A stretch of 7,007 nucleotides of DNA from Chloroflexota bacterium (GTDB lineage Bacteria > Chloroflexota > Dehalococcoidia > SM23-28-2): positions 1 to 7,007 of the forward strand of contig JAUYDU010000339.1 in NCBI GenBank assembly GCA_030691665.1, read 5' to 3'. A program made the position numbers and the translations under genes. The notes beneath the pieces were generated by a model. The model had not been told where the DNA came from and searched no databases. It saw nothing but the letters and a program-made list of their open reading frames with translations. Each line of letters starts with the position of its first letter. Position 1 is the stretch's first letter. Shown one piece after another: positions 1-4,649 of this stretch.

Positions 1-82
1 TTTATTTTCTTGATGACCATAAGGCTGGGGTCGGGAAGAAGCTACCCACCAACGGTGCACCGATCATGGCTTTCCCCTGGGG

Positions 83-111
83 TTGGCAATTTTTGACAGA
101 TGTGGTAGAAT
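83..111 (+). promoter_or_regulatory. Predicted sigma70-type promoter of the SufR-like regulator
   Basis: A -35 box TTGGCA (83-88) and a -10 box TAGAAT (106-111), each 5 of 6 to consensus, are separated by exactly 17 bases. A TGG immediately before the -10 box also makes it an extended -10. The predicted transcript start is near 118, giving a leader of about 97 nt before the ATG at 215. A perfect TTGACA at 93-98 also lies here but has no good -10 at the right distance. Seen by eye; not tested. Confidence 0.6.
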
Positions 112-114
112 CTA

Positions 115-124
115 GTTTGCAAAC
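115..124. promoter_or_regulatory. Candidate operator palindrome at the predicted start site
   Basis: GTTTGCAAAC is a perfect 10-bp palindrome centred at the predicted transcription start of the downstream regulator. Its position, just downstream of the -10 box, suits a repressor site and autoregulation would be typical for this family. A 10-bp palindrome can arise by chance, so the call is tentative. Confidence 0.3.
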
Positions 125-214
125 GGTCTAAATTAAGCGAACCTGCTCGCCAGCGGGCACGCCGGCCCGAAGCCACTATAGCAGCTTCTCCGCCCCGAGC
201 AAACCAAGAGCGAT

Positions 215-859
215 ATGCAGACCACCCGCCAGGAGATCCTGGAGCATTTGCAGCGGCACGGCCGCGTCACCGTCAAGGAGCTGGGCCAGCTTCTTGCCCT
301 CACCTCCACCGGCATCCGCCAGCACCTGACGGTGCTGGAGCGCGACGGCCTGGTGCAGGCGCGGGAGGAGCGGGGCCGGGTGGGCCGCCCCACCTTGGTC
401 TACACCCTCACTGACAAGGCGGAGGGCCTCTTCCCCCGCAGCTACGACGAGCTGGCCAACACCCTCCTGGAAGAGATTCGGGCCAGCGAGGGGAGGGATC
501 GCCTCTACCAGCTCCTACACCGGGTGGCCGAGCGGATGGTCAAGCCCTTCTGGGAGCGGGTGGAGGGCAAGAGCCTGGCCGGTCGGGTCAGGGAGACGGC
601 CCTGATCATGCAGGAGCAGGGCTGCCTGGTGGAGTGGGAGCAGAAGGACGGCGAGTTCTTCCTGGACGAATACACCTGCCCCTTCACCAAGGTGGCCAAG
701 CAGGACAGTGCGGTCTGCGCCCTCCACGTCGACTTCGTGCGCCTGCTCACCGGCGCCGATACCCGCCTGGTGCAGAGCCTGCTGCGCGGCCAGCGCGCCT
801 GCACCTATCGCATCCGCCCCCTCTCCAGCGATCCGCCTCAGGCGGAGGCCGCCTCCTAG
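215..859 (+). CDS. Winged-helix transcriptional regulator, COG2345/SufR-like, with Fe-S-type cysteine cluster
   Basis: 214 aa. Residues about 1-65 form a winged helix-turn-helix: ILEHLQRHGRVTVKELGQ, then a recognition helix around STGIRQHLTVLERDGLV, and a wing ending GRVGRPTLVYTLT. Residues 70-135 are a helical dimerisation-type region. The C-terminal domain has Cys155, Cys168 and Cys196 in the spacing C-x12-C-x27-C, plus His171 (CALH) and the closing CTYRI. This pattern is typical of SufR-like regulators, in which conserved cysteines bind an iron-sulfur cluster and control suf genes. Cys137 is an extra cysteine. The start is the ATG at 215, where the HTH begins; the ribosome site (AAGAG) is weak. 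No suf genes follow in the window, so the target is unknown. The family call is firm; the SufR role is an inference, and other COG2345 members respond to different signals. Confidence 0.85.
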   Translation: MQTTRQEILEHLQRHGRVTVKELGQLLALTSTGIRQHLTVLERDGLVQAREERGRVGRPTLVYTLTDKAEGLFPRSYDELANTLLEEIRASEGRDRLYQLLHRVAERMVKPFWERVEGKSLAGRVRETALIMQEQGCLVEWEQKDGEFFLDEYTCPFTKVAKQDSAVCALHVDFVRLLTGADTRLVQSLLRGQRACTYRIRPLSSDPPQAEAAS

Positions 860-861
860 CT

Positions 862-883
862 TGCCCTGAGCGGAGTCGAAGGG
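862..883. repeat. Short interspersed repeat, intact copy (TGAGC/GTCGAAGGG family)
   Basis: Begins three bases after the regulator's stop codon. It reads TGCCCTGAGC, a GGA centre, then GTCGAAGGG; the outer GCCCT and AGGGC can pair. The two halves recur at 3968-3977 and 4010-4018, where they are separated by a different 32-nt insert. From general knowledge, sequences of this form are dispersed in many Chloroflexota and environmental genomes. Confidence 0.6.
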
Positions 884-930
884 CCGACCCCGACGTAACT
901 GGTTCACCACCGGTGGGTGATCCCCTAACC

Positions 931-950
931 CTGCGGGATGAATCCCGCAG
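931..950. repeat. Palindromic hairpin, GCGGG-x-TGAA-x-CCCGC type, copy 1
   Basis: CTGCGGGAT (931-939) and ATCCCGCAG (942-950) are perfect 9-bp inverted arms around a GA centre. The same design recurs at 975-994. There is no following T-run, so it does not look like an intrinsic terminator. Confidence 0.6.
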
Positions 951-974
951 CACTAAATTTGCGATTCTGGCAAG

Positions 975-994
975 CCGCGGGTTGAAACCCGCGG
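975..994. repeat. Palindromic hairpin, GCGGG-x-TGAA-x-CCCGC type, copy 2
   Basis: CCGCGGGTT (975-983) and AACCCGCGG (986-994) are perfect 9-bp inverted arms around a GA centre. The arms have changed together relative to the copy at 931-950, which suggests selection for, or homogenisation of, pairing. Confidence 0.6.
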
Positions 995-1013
995 GATGGT
1001 CCGAAAACCCCTG

Positions 1014-1028
1014 CCCGCCTTCGGCGGG
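1014..1028. repeat. CCCGCC-nnn-GGCGGG hairpin, copy 1
   Basis: A 6-bp stem CCCGCC/GGCGGG with loop TTC, directly upstream of a perfect TATAAT. The same stem with other loops occurs at 4058-4072 (GTA) and 6727-6741 (TGC). It occupies the place where a -35 box would lie. Confidence 0.6.
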
Positions 1029-1029
1029 G

Positions 1030-1038
1030 TGCTATAAT
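1030..1038 (+). promoter_or_regulatory. Extended -10 promoter of the pseudophosphatase-tsaD operon
   Basis: TGCTATAAT matches the extended -10 motif TGn-TATAAT exactly. No -35 box is visible; that region is filled by a repeat hairpin. The predicted start (about 1045) lies only 5-6 nt before the ATG at 1051, so the mRNA would be nearly leaderless. Confidence 0.55.
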
Positions 1039-1050
1039 CCTGGCGAGACA

Positions 1051-1713
1051 ATGGTTGCCGAGATCTGGGTCGGCCAGTTCAGCATCGTCGGCGGCGAGGC
1101 CCGCGAGCAAGGGCCCTGGGTGGGCATGTTCCCCCCAACCAGTCGGGGCCTCGGCTCCGACATCTACGTCCTGGTGGAGCCGTCCGCCCTGGGCAGCGAG
1201 GACTTCTGTCAGCCCCTGGTGGCCGTCATCGGCCGTCTCTTCCGCCAGCAGAGGTTGTCCCTCACGGGCGCCCTCCTGGCCTCCCTACGGGCGGCCCACA
1301 ATCACCTGCGAGACTGGAACGAGAAGAGCCTGCGGGAGCACCGGGTGGGCGCCGGCGCCAGTTGCCTAGCCCTGCGCGGGGCAGAGGCCTATCTGGCCCA
1401 GGCCGGACCGGCCCTGGCCTACTGCCGTCAGCAGGGCCAGCTCCTCGTGCTCTCCCCGCAGGAGGCGGAGGCGGCCGAGCCCATCGGCATCGCCGAGGAG
1501 TTCTACCCCACCTTCAGTTGTTATCAGGTGGCCGCCGGAGATGTTCTCCTTCTGGCCACCAGCTCCCTGGCCTCCGTCGCCGATGAGGAGGCGATGGCTG
1601 CCCTCCTCGCCCGCGAGCCCCAAGATATCCTCCCCGAGCTCTATCTCCGCGTGCGGCACCTGCCCGACTTCGCTGCCCTCCTGGTCGCCTTTCTGCCCGT
1701 CTCCCAGCCATGA
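1051..1713 (+). CDS. PP2C-fold protein lacking catalytic acids (probable pseudophosphatase)
   Basis: 220 aa, no signal peptide or membrane segment. The order of motifs follows the PPM/PP2C phosphatase fold. GSDIYVLVEPSALG (35-48) stands where PP2Cs have the metal-binding DGMGG. A helix with AAHNHLRDWN (81-90) follows, then GAGASCLALRGAEAYLAQAG (100-119) in place of the GTT...GDSRaY region. GDVLLLATSSLA (163-174) replaces LLLaTDGL, and DFAALLVAF (206-214) replaces the final DNiTvvvv. Each position normally holding a metal-binding Asp (DG, GD, DGL, DN) is altered, so no phosphatase activity is expected. The start at 1051 is chosen because the promoter ends just upstream; an open frame continuing upstream crosses non-coding repeats. 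The stop overlaps the tsaD start (ATGA), indicating translational coupling. A regulatory or scaffold role is possible but not shown. The fold assignment is by motif pattern only. Confidence 0.7.
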   Translation: MVAEIWVGQFSIVGGEAREQGPWVGMFPPTSRGLGSDIYVLVEPSALGSEDFCQPLVAVIGRLFRQQRLSLTGALLASLRAAHNHLRDWNEKSLREHRVGAGASCLALRGAEAYLAQAGPALAYCRQQGQLLVLSPQEAEAAEPIGIAEEFYPTFSCYQVAAGDVLLLATSSLASVADEEAMAALLAREPQDILPELYLRVRHLPDFAALLVAFLPVSQP

Positions 1714-2711
1714 ACATCCTGGGTATCGAGACCTCCTGCGACGAGACGGCCGCCGCCGTGGTGGAGGACGGCCGGCGCATTCTGGCCAGCATCGTGGCCT
1801 CCCAGGTCGACCTCCACGCTCGCTACGGCGGCATCGTGCCCGAGGTGGCCTCCCGCAAGCACCTGGAGAACATCATCCCGGTGGTGGAGGCCGCCCTGGA
1901 CGCCTCTCACTGCACCCTGAGCGACCTTGGCGCCCTGGCCGTGACCTACGGCCCCGGCCTGGCTGGCTCGCTCCTAGTGGGGCTGAACGTTGCCAAGGCC
2001 CTGGCCATGGTTCGCTCCCTGCCCCTGGTCGGCGTCAACCACCTGGAGGGGCACATCTACGCCAACTGGCTGGTGGAAGGCGACGAGCCATCCCTTCCCG
2101 CCCTCTGCCTGGTCGTCTCCGGCGGCCACACCGACCTGGTGATCATGGAGGGCCACGGCCGCTACCGTCGCCTGGGCCACACCCTGGACGATGCCGCCGG
2201 CGAGGCCTTCGACAAGGTGGCGCGCCTGCTGGGCCTGGGCTTCCCCGGCGGCCCGGCCATCGAGCGGGTGGCCCGCGCCGCGCCGGCCCTGCGGCTGCCG
2301 CGGGCCCGCGTGGCCGGCCCCTACGACTTCAGCTTCAGCGGCCTCAAGACGGCCGTCCTCCGCCTGGTGCAGGGGGAGGGCGATGCACCGCCGGTCGCCG
2401 AGACGGCGGCCGCCTTCCAGGAGGCGGTGGTGGATGCTCTAGTGACCAAGACCGTGCGAGCCGCCCAGGAGAATCAGGCCGCGGAGATCCTTCTGGCCGG
2501 GGGCGTGGCGGCCAACAGCCGCCTGCGCCAGTCCCTGGCTCAGCGCCTGCCTGCCGGCAGACAGGGCTCGCCCCTGCCCCTGCGGGTGCCGCCCCTCTCC
2601 CTGTGCACCGACAACGCAGCCATGATCGCCGCCTGCGCCTACTATCGCCTGCGTGCCGGTCACCAGGATGGCCTGGACCTGGACGTCCAGCCCGGCCTGC
2701 GTATCGGGTAG
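1710..2711 (+). CDS. tsaD: tRNA N6-threonylcarbamoyladenosine (t6A) transferase TsaD
   Basis: 333 aa, the usual family length. TsaD transfers the threonylcarbamoyl group from threonylcarbamoyl-AMP to A37 of ANN-decoding tRNAs in the cytoplasm, working with TsaB and TsaE in bacteria; neither partner is in the window. Visible motifs are GIETSCDETAAAVV (5-18), the metal-binding HLEGH (His111 and His115), SGGHT (137-141), GEAFDKVARLLGLGFPGGP (164-182), FSFSGLKTA (207-215), GGVAANSRLR (264-273) and CTDNAAMIA (299-307) with the third metal ligand Asp301. All key residues are present, so it should be active. There is no Shine-Dalgarno; the ATG overlaps the upstream stop (ATGA), so translation is likely coupled. 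Residues 279-286 (RLPAGRQG) are encoded by a copy of the palindromic repeat also found at 4998-5019, in a normally variable loop before the PP-x-LCTDN motif. Confidence 0.97.
   Translation: MNILGIETSCDETAAAVVEDGRRILASIVASQVDLHARYGGIVPEVASRKHLENIIPVVEAALDASHCTLSDLGALAVTYGPGLAGSLLVGLNVAKALAMVRSLPLVGVNHLEGHIYANWLVEGDEPSLPALCLVVSGGHTDLVIMEGHGRYRRLGHTLDDAAGEAFDKVARLLGLGFPGGPAIERVARAAPALRLPRARVAGPYDFSFSGLKTAVLRLVQGEGDAPPVAETAAAFQEAVVDALVTKTVRAAQENQAAEILLAGGVAANSRLRQSLAQRLPAGRQGSPLPLRVPPLSLCTDNAAMIAACAYYRLRAGHQDGLDLDVQPGLRIG
2544..2565. repeat. CCTGCC/GGCAGG palindromic repeat, in-frame copy within tsaD
   Basis: Identical at 21 of 22 bases to 4998-5019; the one difference (A at 2561) breaks the palindrome. 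It is read in frame as RLPAGRQ, residues 279-285 of TsaD, without disturbing flanking motifs. Confidence 0.7.
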
Positions 2712-2716
2712 GAACA

Positions 2717-2738
2717 GGGAACGGGGGGAGGGGAGGGG
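2717..2738 (+). repeat. G-rich tract with G-quadruplex motif after tsaD
   Basis: G-runs of 3, 6, 4 and 4 separated by AAC, A and A fit the G3+N1-7 quadruplex pattern. It starts 5 bases after the tsaD stop and would lie in its 3' UTR. It abuts the heptanucleotide array, with which it can partly pair. Confidence 0.5.
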
Positions 2739-2794
2739 CCCTCTTCCCTCTTCCCCCTTCCCCCTTCCCTCTTCCCTCTTCCCTCTTCCCCCTA
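2739..2794. repeat. Heptanucleotide tandem array (CCCYCTT) x8
   Basis: Eight head-to-tail 7-nt units: two CCCTCTT, two CCCCCTT, three CCCTCTT, then CCCCCTA. It is all pyrimidine on the + strand except the last base. The final unit contains the stop codon of the minus-strand DUF2851 gene (TAG, 2794-2792). On the minus strand it is a ladder of G-runs with AAG/AAGA spacers, a strong quadruplex or triplex candidate. No other terminator is seen between these convergent genes. Confidence 0.85.
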
Positions 2795-4105
2795 CGACAG
2801 CGGGCACTTCCCGCAGCCGCCCTGACGGCAGTAGCGATGGAAGAGGTAGAGCATCCCCTGCTGGCGACGGGCGCCGGCGGGCGGGCCGAGGGCCGCATAC
2901 AGCGTCCTCAGGATGCCGTAGGAGGAGAGCCGGGGGTAACGCTGGTACAGGGCCAGGGCCGCCCGCGCCAGGGGCTCGTCTCCCTGCTCTTCGGCCCAGG
3001 CCAGGGCCAGGGGCAGGACCACGTTCACCGCCATCTCCCCCGCTCGCTCAGAGCCGATGAGGGCTTGACCCTTCTCCTGGGCCTGAAGCCCTCGCAGCAA
3101 GGGAGTCGGGTCGCCTTCGGCAGACCGCACCAGCGCCAGCAGGCCCGCCAGCAGCCCCCCCTCGGCGAAGCGTTCGGCCAGATGGGCTAGGCCGGCCAAC
3201 CGGCGCTGGGGGTGGTTGGCTGGACGCAGGCTGCTCGCCTGCCAGGGCAGGCCCTCGGCCGCGTCCGCCAGCCGCCGCCTGATCGTGACAGCCCTCCCCG
3301 CCGGCGGCGACCCCCTTATCGTCCGCTGGAGCTCCCGCCAGGGCAGGGCCCGCGCCAGCCGACGAAAGGGCTCGCGGTTCTGGCTGTAGCCCAGGGCTTC
3401 CAGGAGACCCTGGTAGAGGACCTCCTCGGCGTCTTCCTCAGCCAGGGCAGCACGGAAGGCCACGGCCTTCTCCTGGAGGCGGCGGTCGCCGGCCCCGTCC
3501 AGGGTAGCAACGATGGCCTCGGCACTCAGCCGCTGGCTGGCGGTGCGGCAGGGCTCCTGCCACAGGGCGGGCTGGCAGAGCCAGCGGGACAGCTCCTCCG
3601 CCCGCTGGGCGACCCAGGGAGCCAGGGCCACTACCGGCGCTCGCCGGCCCGAGGCCAGGAGGGTGTCGCCGCCGTCATCCCAGAAGACGACGTGGAGGGC
3701 GACGTTGTCGTAGGCGGGGTCCAGGTGGTGGCCGTGCTGGCGGAAAGCGCTGGCCAGCACGTGCAGCTCCACGTCCCCCCGCAGCTCCTGGCCGGACGCC
3801 GTGGCGATGACGGCATCGCGGAAGTCCGGGCCGGGGCCGCCGGCGCAGGGGCGGCCGCGGAAGACGACCCGCAGGGGCGAGCCGTCGCGGCCGACCAGGG
3901 CCTGGGACGGGAAGCGCTGCCCCTCCCACAGTTGCACCAGGTCAGCTTCGGAGAGGGCCAAGGGGCCTGCCCTGAGCTTCCGCCAGAGGCGGATGCGCCT
4001 CTGGCGCATGTCGAAGGGACGTGGGTCAACGGTCACCGTAGCAGACGATGGGGCAGTCCCGCCGTAGGCGGGGGCTGACCTCTCCCTGAGAACCGCCAGG
4101 CTCAT
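2792..4105 (-). CDS. DUF2851 family protein of unknown function
   Basis: 437 aa, the usual family size. Recognised by LSEADLVQLWEGQRFP (51-66), GPDFRDAVI (92-100), GDVELHVLASAF (110-121), HHLDPAYDNVALHVVF (126-141), YQGLLEALGYSQNREPFRRL (231-250), RPANHPQRRL (294-303) and the C-terminal cysteine cluster C426-x4-C431-x2-C434 (CRQGGCGKC), which may bind a metal. No biochemical function is established for the family; the conserved acidic and histidine residues in GPDF, ELH and DPAYDNV could form an active site, but that is inference. No membrane segment or signal peptide. The ATG at 4105 overlaps the upstream stop (TGATG) and has AAGGAG eight bases upstream. Residues 1-50 precede the family-like region and residues 12-16 and 31-46 are encoded by palindromic repeats, so a later start such as Met33 cannot be excluded. 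Confidence 0.88.
   Translation of the reverse strand: MSLAVLRERSAPAYGGTAPSSATVTVDPRPFDMRQRRIRLWRKLRAGPLALSEADLVQLWEGQRFPSQALVGRDGSPLRVVFRGRPCAGGPGPDFRDAVIATASGQELRGDVELHVLASAFRQHGHHLDPAYDNVALHVVFWDDGGDTLLASGRRAPVVALAPWVAQRAEELSRWLCQPALWQEPCRTASQRLSAEAIVATLDGAGDRRLQEKAVAFRAALAEEDAEEVLYQGLLEALGYSQNREPFRRLARALPWRELQRTIRGSPPAGRAVTIRRRLADAAEGLPWQASSLRPANHPQRRLAGLAHLAERFAEGGLLAGLLALVRSAEGDPTPLLRGLQAQEKGQALIGSERAGEMAVNVVLPLALAWAEEQGDEPLARAALALYQRYPRLSSYGILRTLYAALGPPAGARRQQGMLYLFHRYCRQGGCGKCPLS
3968..4018. repeat. Composite repeat: two-hairpin module inside a split interspersed repeat
   Basis: Outer halves TGCCCTGAGC (3968-3977) and GTCGAAGGG (4010-4018) match the intact repeat at 862-883. Between them lie two hairpins, TCCGCC-AGA-GGCGGA (3979-3993) and TGCGCC-TCT-GGCGCA (3994-4008). 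CGCCAGAGGCG and CGCCTCTGGCG (3981-3991 and 3996-4006) also form one 11-bp inverted repeat. The last 18 bases of the module (3991-4008) are identical to 6740-6757 downstream of groEL. It lies in the coding region of the DUF2851 gene. Confidence 0.75.
4058..4072. repeat. CCCGCC-nnn-GGCGGG hairpin, copy 2, inside the DUF2851 gene
   Basis: Stem CCCGCC/GGCGGG with loop GTA (TAC on the coding strand), extended imperfectly by CAGT...GGCTG. Encodes residues 12-16 (PAYGG) of the DUF2851 protein. Confidence 0.6.
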
Positions 4106-4377
4106 CAGGTGCTCTCCTTCTCTTCCTCCCCCTCGACCCCTGACCCTTGCCCCACCTGGTAGGGGAATCCCGCCCGCTCGGCGACCAGGGTGAGGAGGCG
4201 GGCCGAGGTGCCCCGCGGCCGGTACTGGCCCCTCTCCCACTCACTGATCGTCTGCTGGCGGGTGCCCAGCTCCTCGGCCATCTGCTCCTGGGTCAGGCCC
4301 AGGTAGTGGCGCAGGGCCTTCACCTGGTAGGCGTTCCAGGCTGGACCGCGCTTTGCCGACCTTGGCTCTCTCCCCAT
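4105..4377 (-). CDS. Small XRE/Cro-type helix-turn-helix regulator
   Basis: 90 aa. Residues 18-70 are a Cro/C1-type HTH: QVKALRHYLGLTQEQMAEEL, then TRQQTISEWERGQYRPRG with recognition helix around QQTISEWE, and SARLLTLVAERAGF closing the domain. The tail (77-90, GQGSGVEGEEEKEST) is acidic and low in complexity, from a purine-rich stretch. The ATG at 4377 is chosen because the predicted promoter would start transcription at about 4378. The ATG at 4386 overlaps the -10 box, and a still longer frame from 4497 runs back through AT-richer control DNA. Its stop overlaps the DUF2851 start (TGATG), so the two are probably one operon. A 16-bp palindrome in its own promoter suggests autoregulation. DNA-binding is confident; the target genes are inferred. 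Confidence 0.82.
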   Translation of the reverse strand: MGREPRSAKRGPAWNAYQVKALRHYLGLTQEQMAEELGTRQQTISEWERGQYRPRGTSARLLTLVAERAGFPYQVGQGSGVEGEEEKEST

Positions 4378-4384
4378 CACCCGC

Positions 4385-4413
4385 ATCTTACACGTTTCCG
4401 TGTATGCGGTCAA
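4385..4413 (-). promoter_or_regulatory. Predicted promoter of the xre-DUF2851 operon
   Basis: On the minus strand a -35 box TTGACC (4413-4408) and a -10 box TAAGAT (4390-4385) are 17 bases apart. The predicted start is about 4378, one base before the ATG at 4377, implying leaderless mRNA. The same -10 sequence, TAAGAT, is used in the predicted groES promoter. Confidence 0.6.
4389..4404. promoter_or_regulatory. Candidate operator in the xre promoter spacer
   Basis: TACACGGAAACGTGTA (minus strand) has perfect 6-bp inverted arms and a 4-nt centre. It fills the spacer between the -35 and -10 boxes and overlaps the -10 by two bases, so a bound dimer would block RNA polymerase. The adjacent XRE protein is the obvious candidate ligand; that link is inferred from position. 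Confidence 0.6.
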
Positions 4414-4502
4414 GCCCTGAAGCGGCGAATTGGAGAAAAGGCATGATAGAAGAGATACCAGGATGTAGAACGAGATATATGGACTAAGATGGAGCAAAGA
4501 GC

Positions 4503-4517
4503 GAACAAACTTTGTTC
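4503..4517. promoter_or_regulatory. 15-bp palindrome in the xre-groES divergent region
   Basis: GAACAAA (4503-4509) and TTTGTTC (4511-4517) are perfect inverted arms around a single C. It lies about 30 bp upstream of the groES -35 box and about 90 bp upstream of the xre promoter. The form suits an operator. It resembles a Gram-positive LexA box only in GAAC...GTTC, and the spacing is wrong for that. Confidence 0.4.
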
Positions 4518-4544
4518 AATGCTTCTGTTGGTTGCTGGTTTCCC

Positions 4545-4573
4545 TTGCCCGCAGCGAGGCGATGGGCTAAGAT
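4545..4573 (+). promoter_or_regulatory. Predicted vegetative promoter of groESL
   Basis: TTGCCC (4545-4550) and TAAGAT (4568-4573) are separated by 17 bases. The predicted start, about 4580, is immediately upstream of the CIRCE element, the normal arrangement for HrcA-controlled sigma-A promoters. Confidence 0.6.
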
Positions 4574-4580
4574 GCGGTTA

Positions 4581-4617
4581 AGAATTTAGCACTCTTCTCA
4601 GGAGAGTGCTAAATTCT
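4581..4617. promoter_or_regulatory. CIRCE operator (HrcA binding site)
   Basis: TTAGCACTC (4586-4594), 9 bases, GAGTGCTAA (4604-4612) is a perfect match to the CIRCE consensus. The arms extend to 14 bp each (from AGAAT at 4581 to ATTCT at 4617). In the mRNA leader this forms a hairpin ahead of the groES ribosome site. HrcA represses groE at CIRCE at normal temperature; hrcA is not in the window. Confidence 0.97.
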
Positions 4618-4649
4618 CTGTCCTGAGCAACTGATGAGGAGGGACGCTG

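Noticed and set aside
1..82. Left edge of the window as part of a gene
   Set aside because: No frame with codon bias, conserved motif or strong hairpin could be supported in these bases.
634..1050. Upstream extension of the PP2C-like gene to an ATG inside the regulator gene
   Set aside because: The added residues translate the regulator out of frame and the non-coding repeats; the promoter at 1030-1038 lies inside this stretch.
2739..2794. CRISPR array
   Set aside because: The 7-nt units are contiguous with no spacers; this is a simple tandem repeat.
1541..3190. A 549-codon plus-strand open frame across tsaD and the convergent junction
   Set aside because: The product is Pro/Arg/Gly-rich, crosses tsaD in another frame and part of the minus-strand DUF2851 gene, and has no recognisable domain.
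4106..4240. Longer start for the DUF2851 protein, upstream of 4105
   Set aside because: It would overlap most of the XRE gene; the ATG at 4105 has a good ribosome site and the TGATG coupling.
4378..4497. Longer start for the XRE regulator with a hydrophobic N-terminus
   Set aside because: The extension would be encoded by the promoter, operator and AT-richer control DNA and does not match the codon bias; the apparent membrane segment is therefore spurious.
4503..4517. LexA (SOS) box
   Set aside because: The GAAC and GTTC halves are seven bases apart instead of four and no SOS gene is adjacent.
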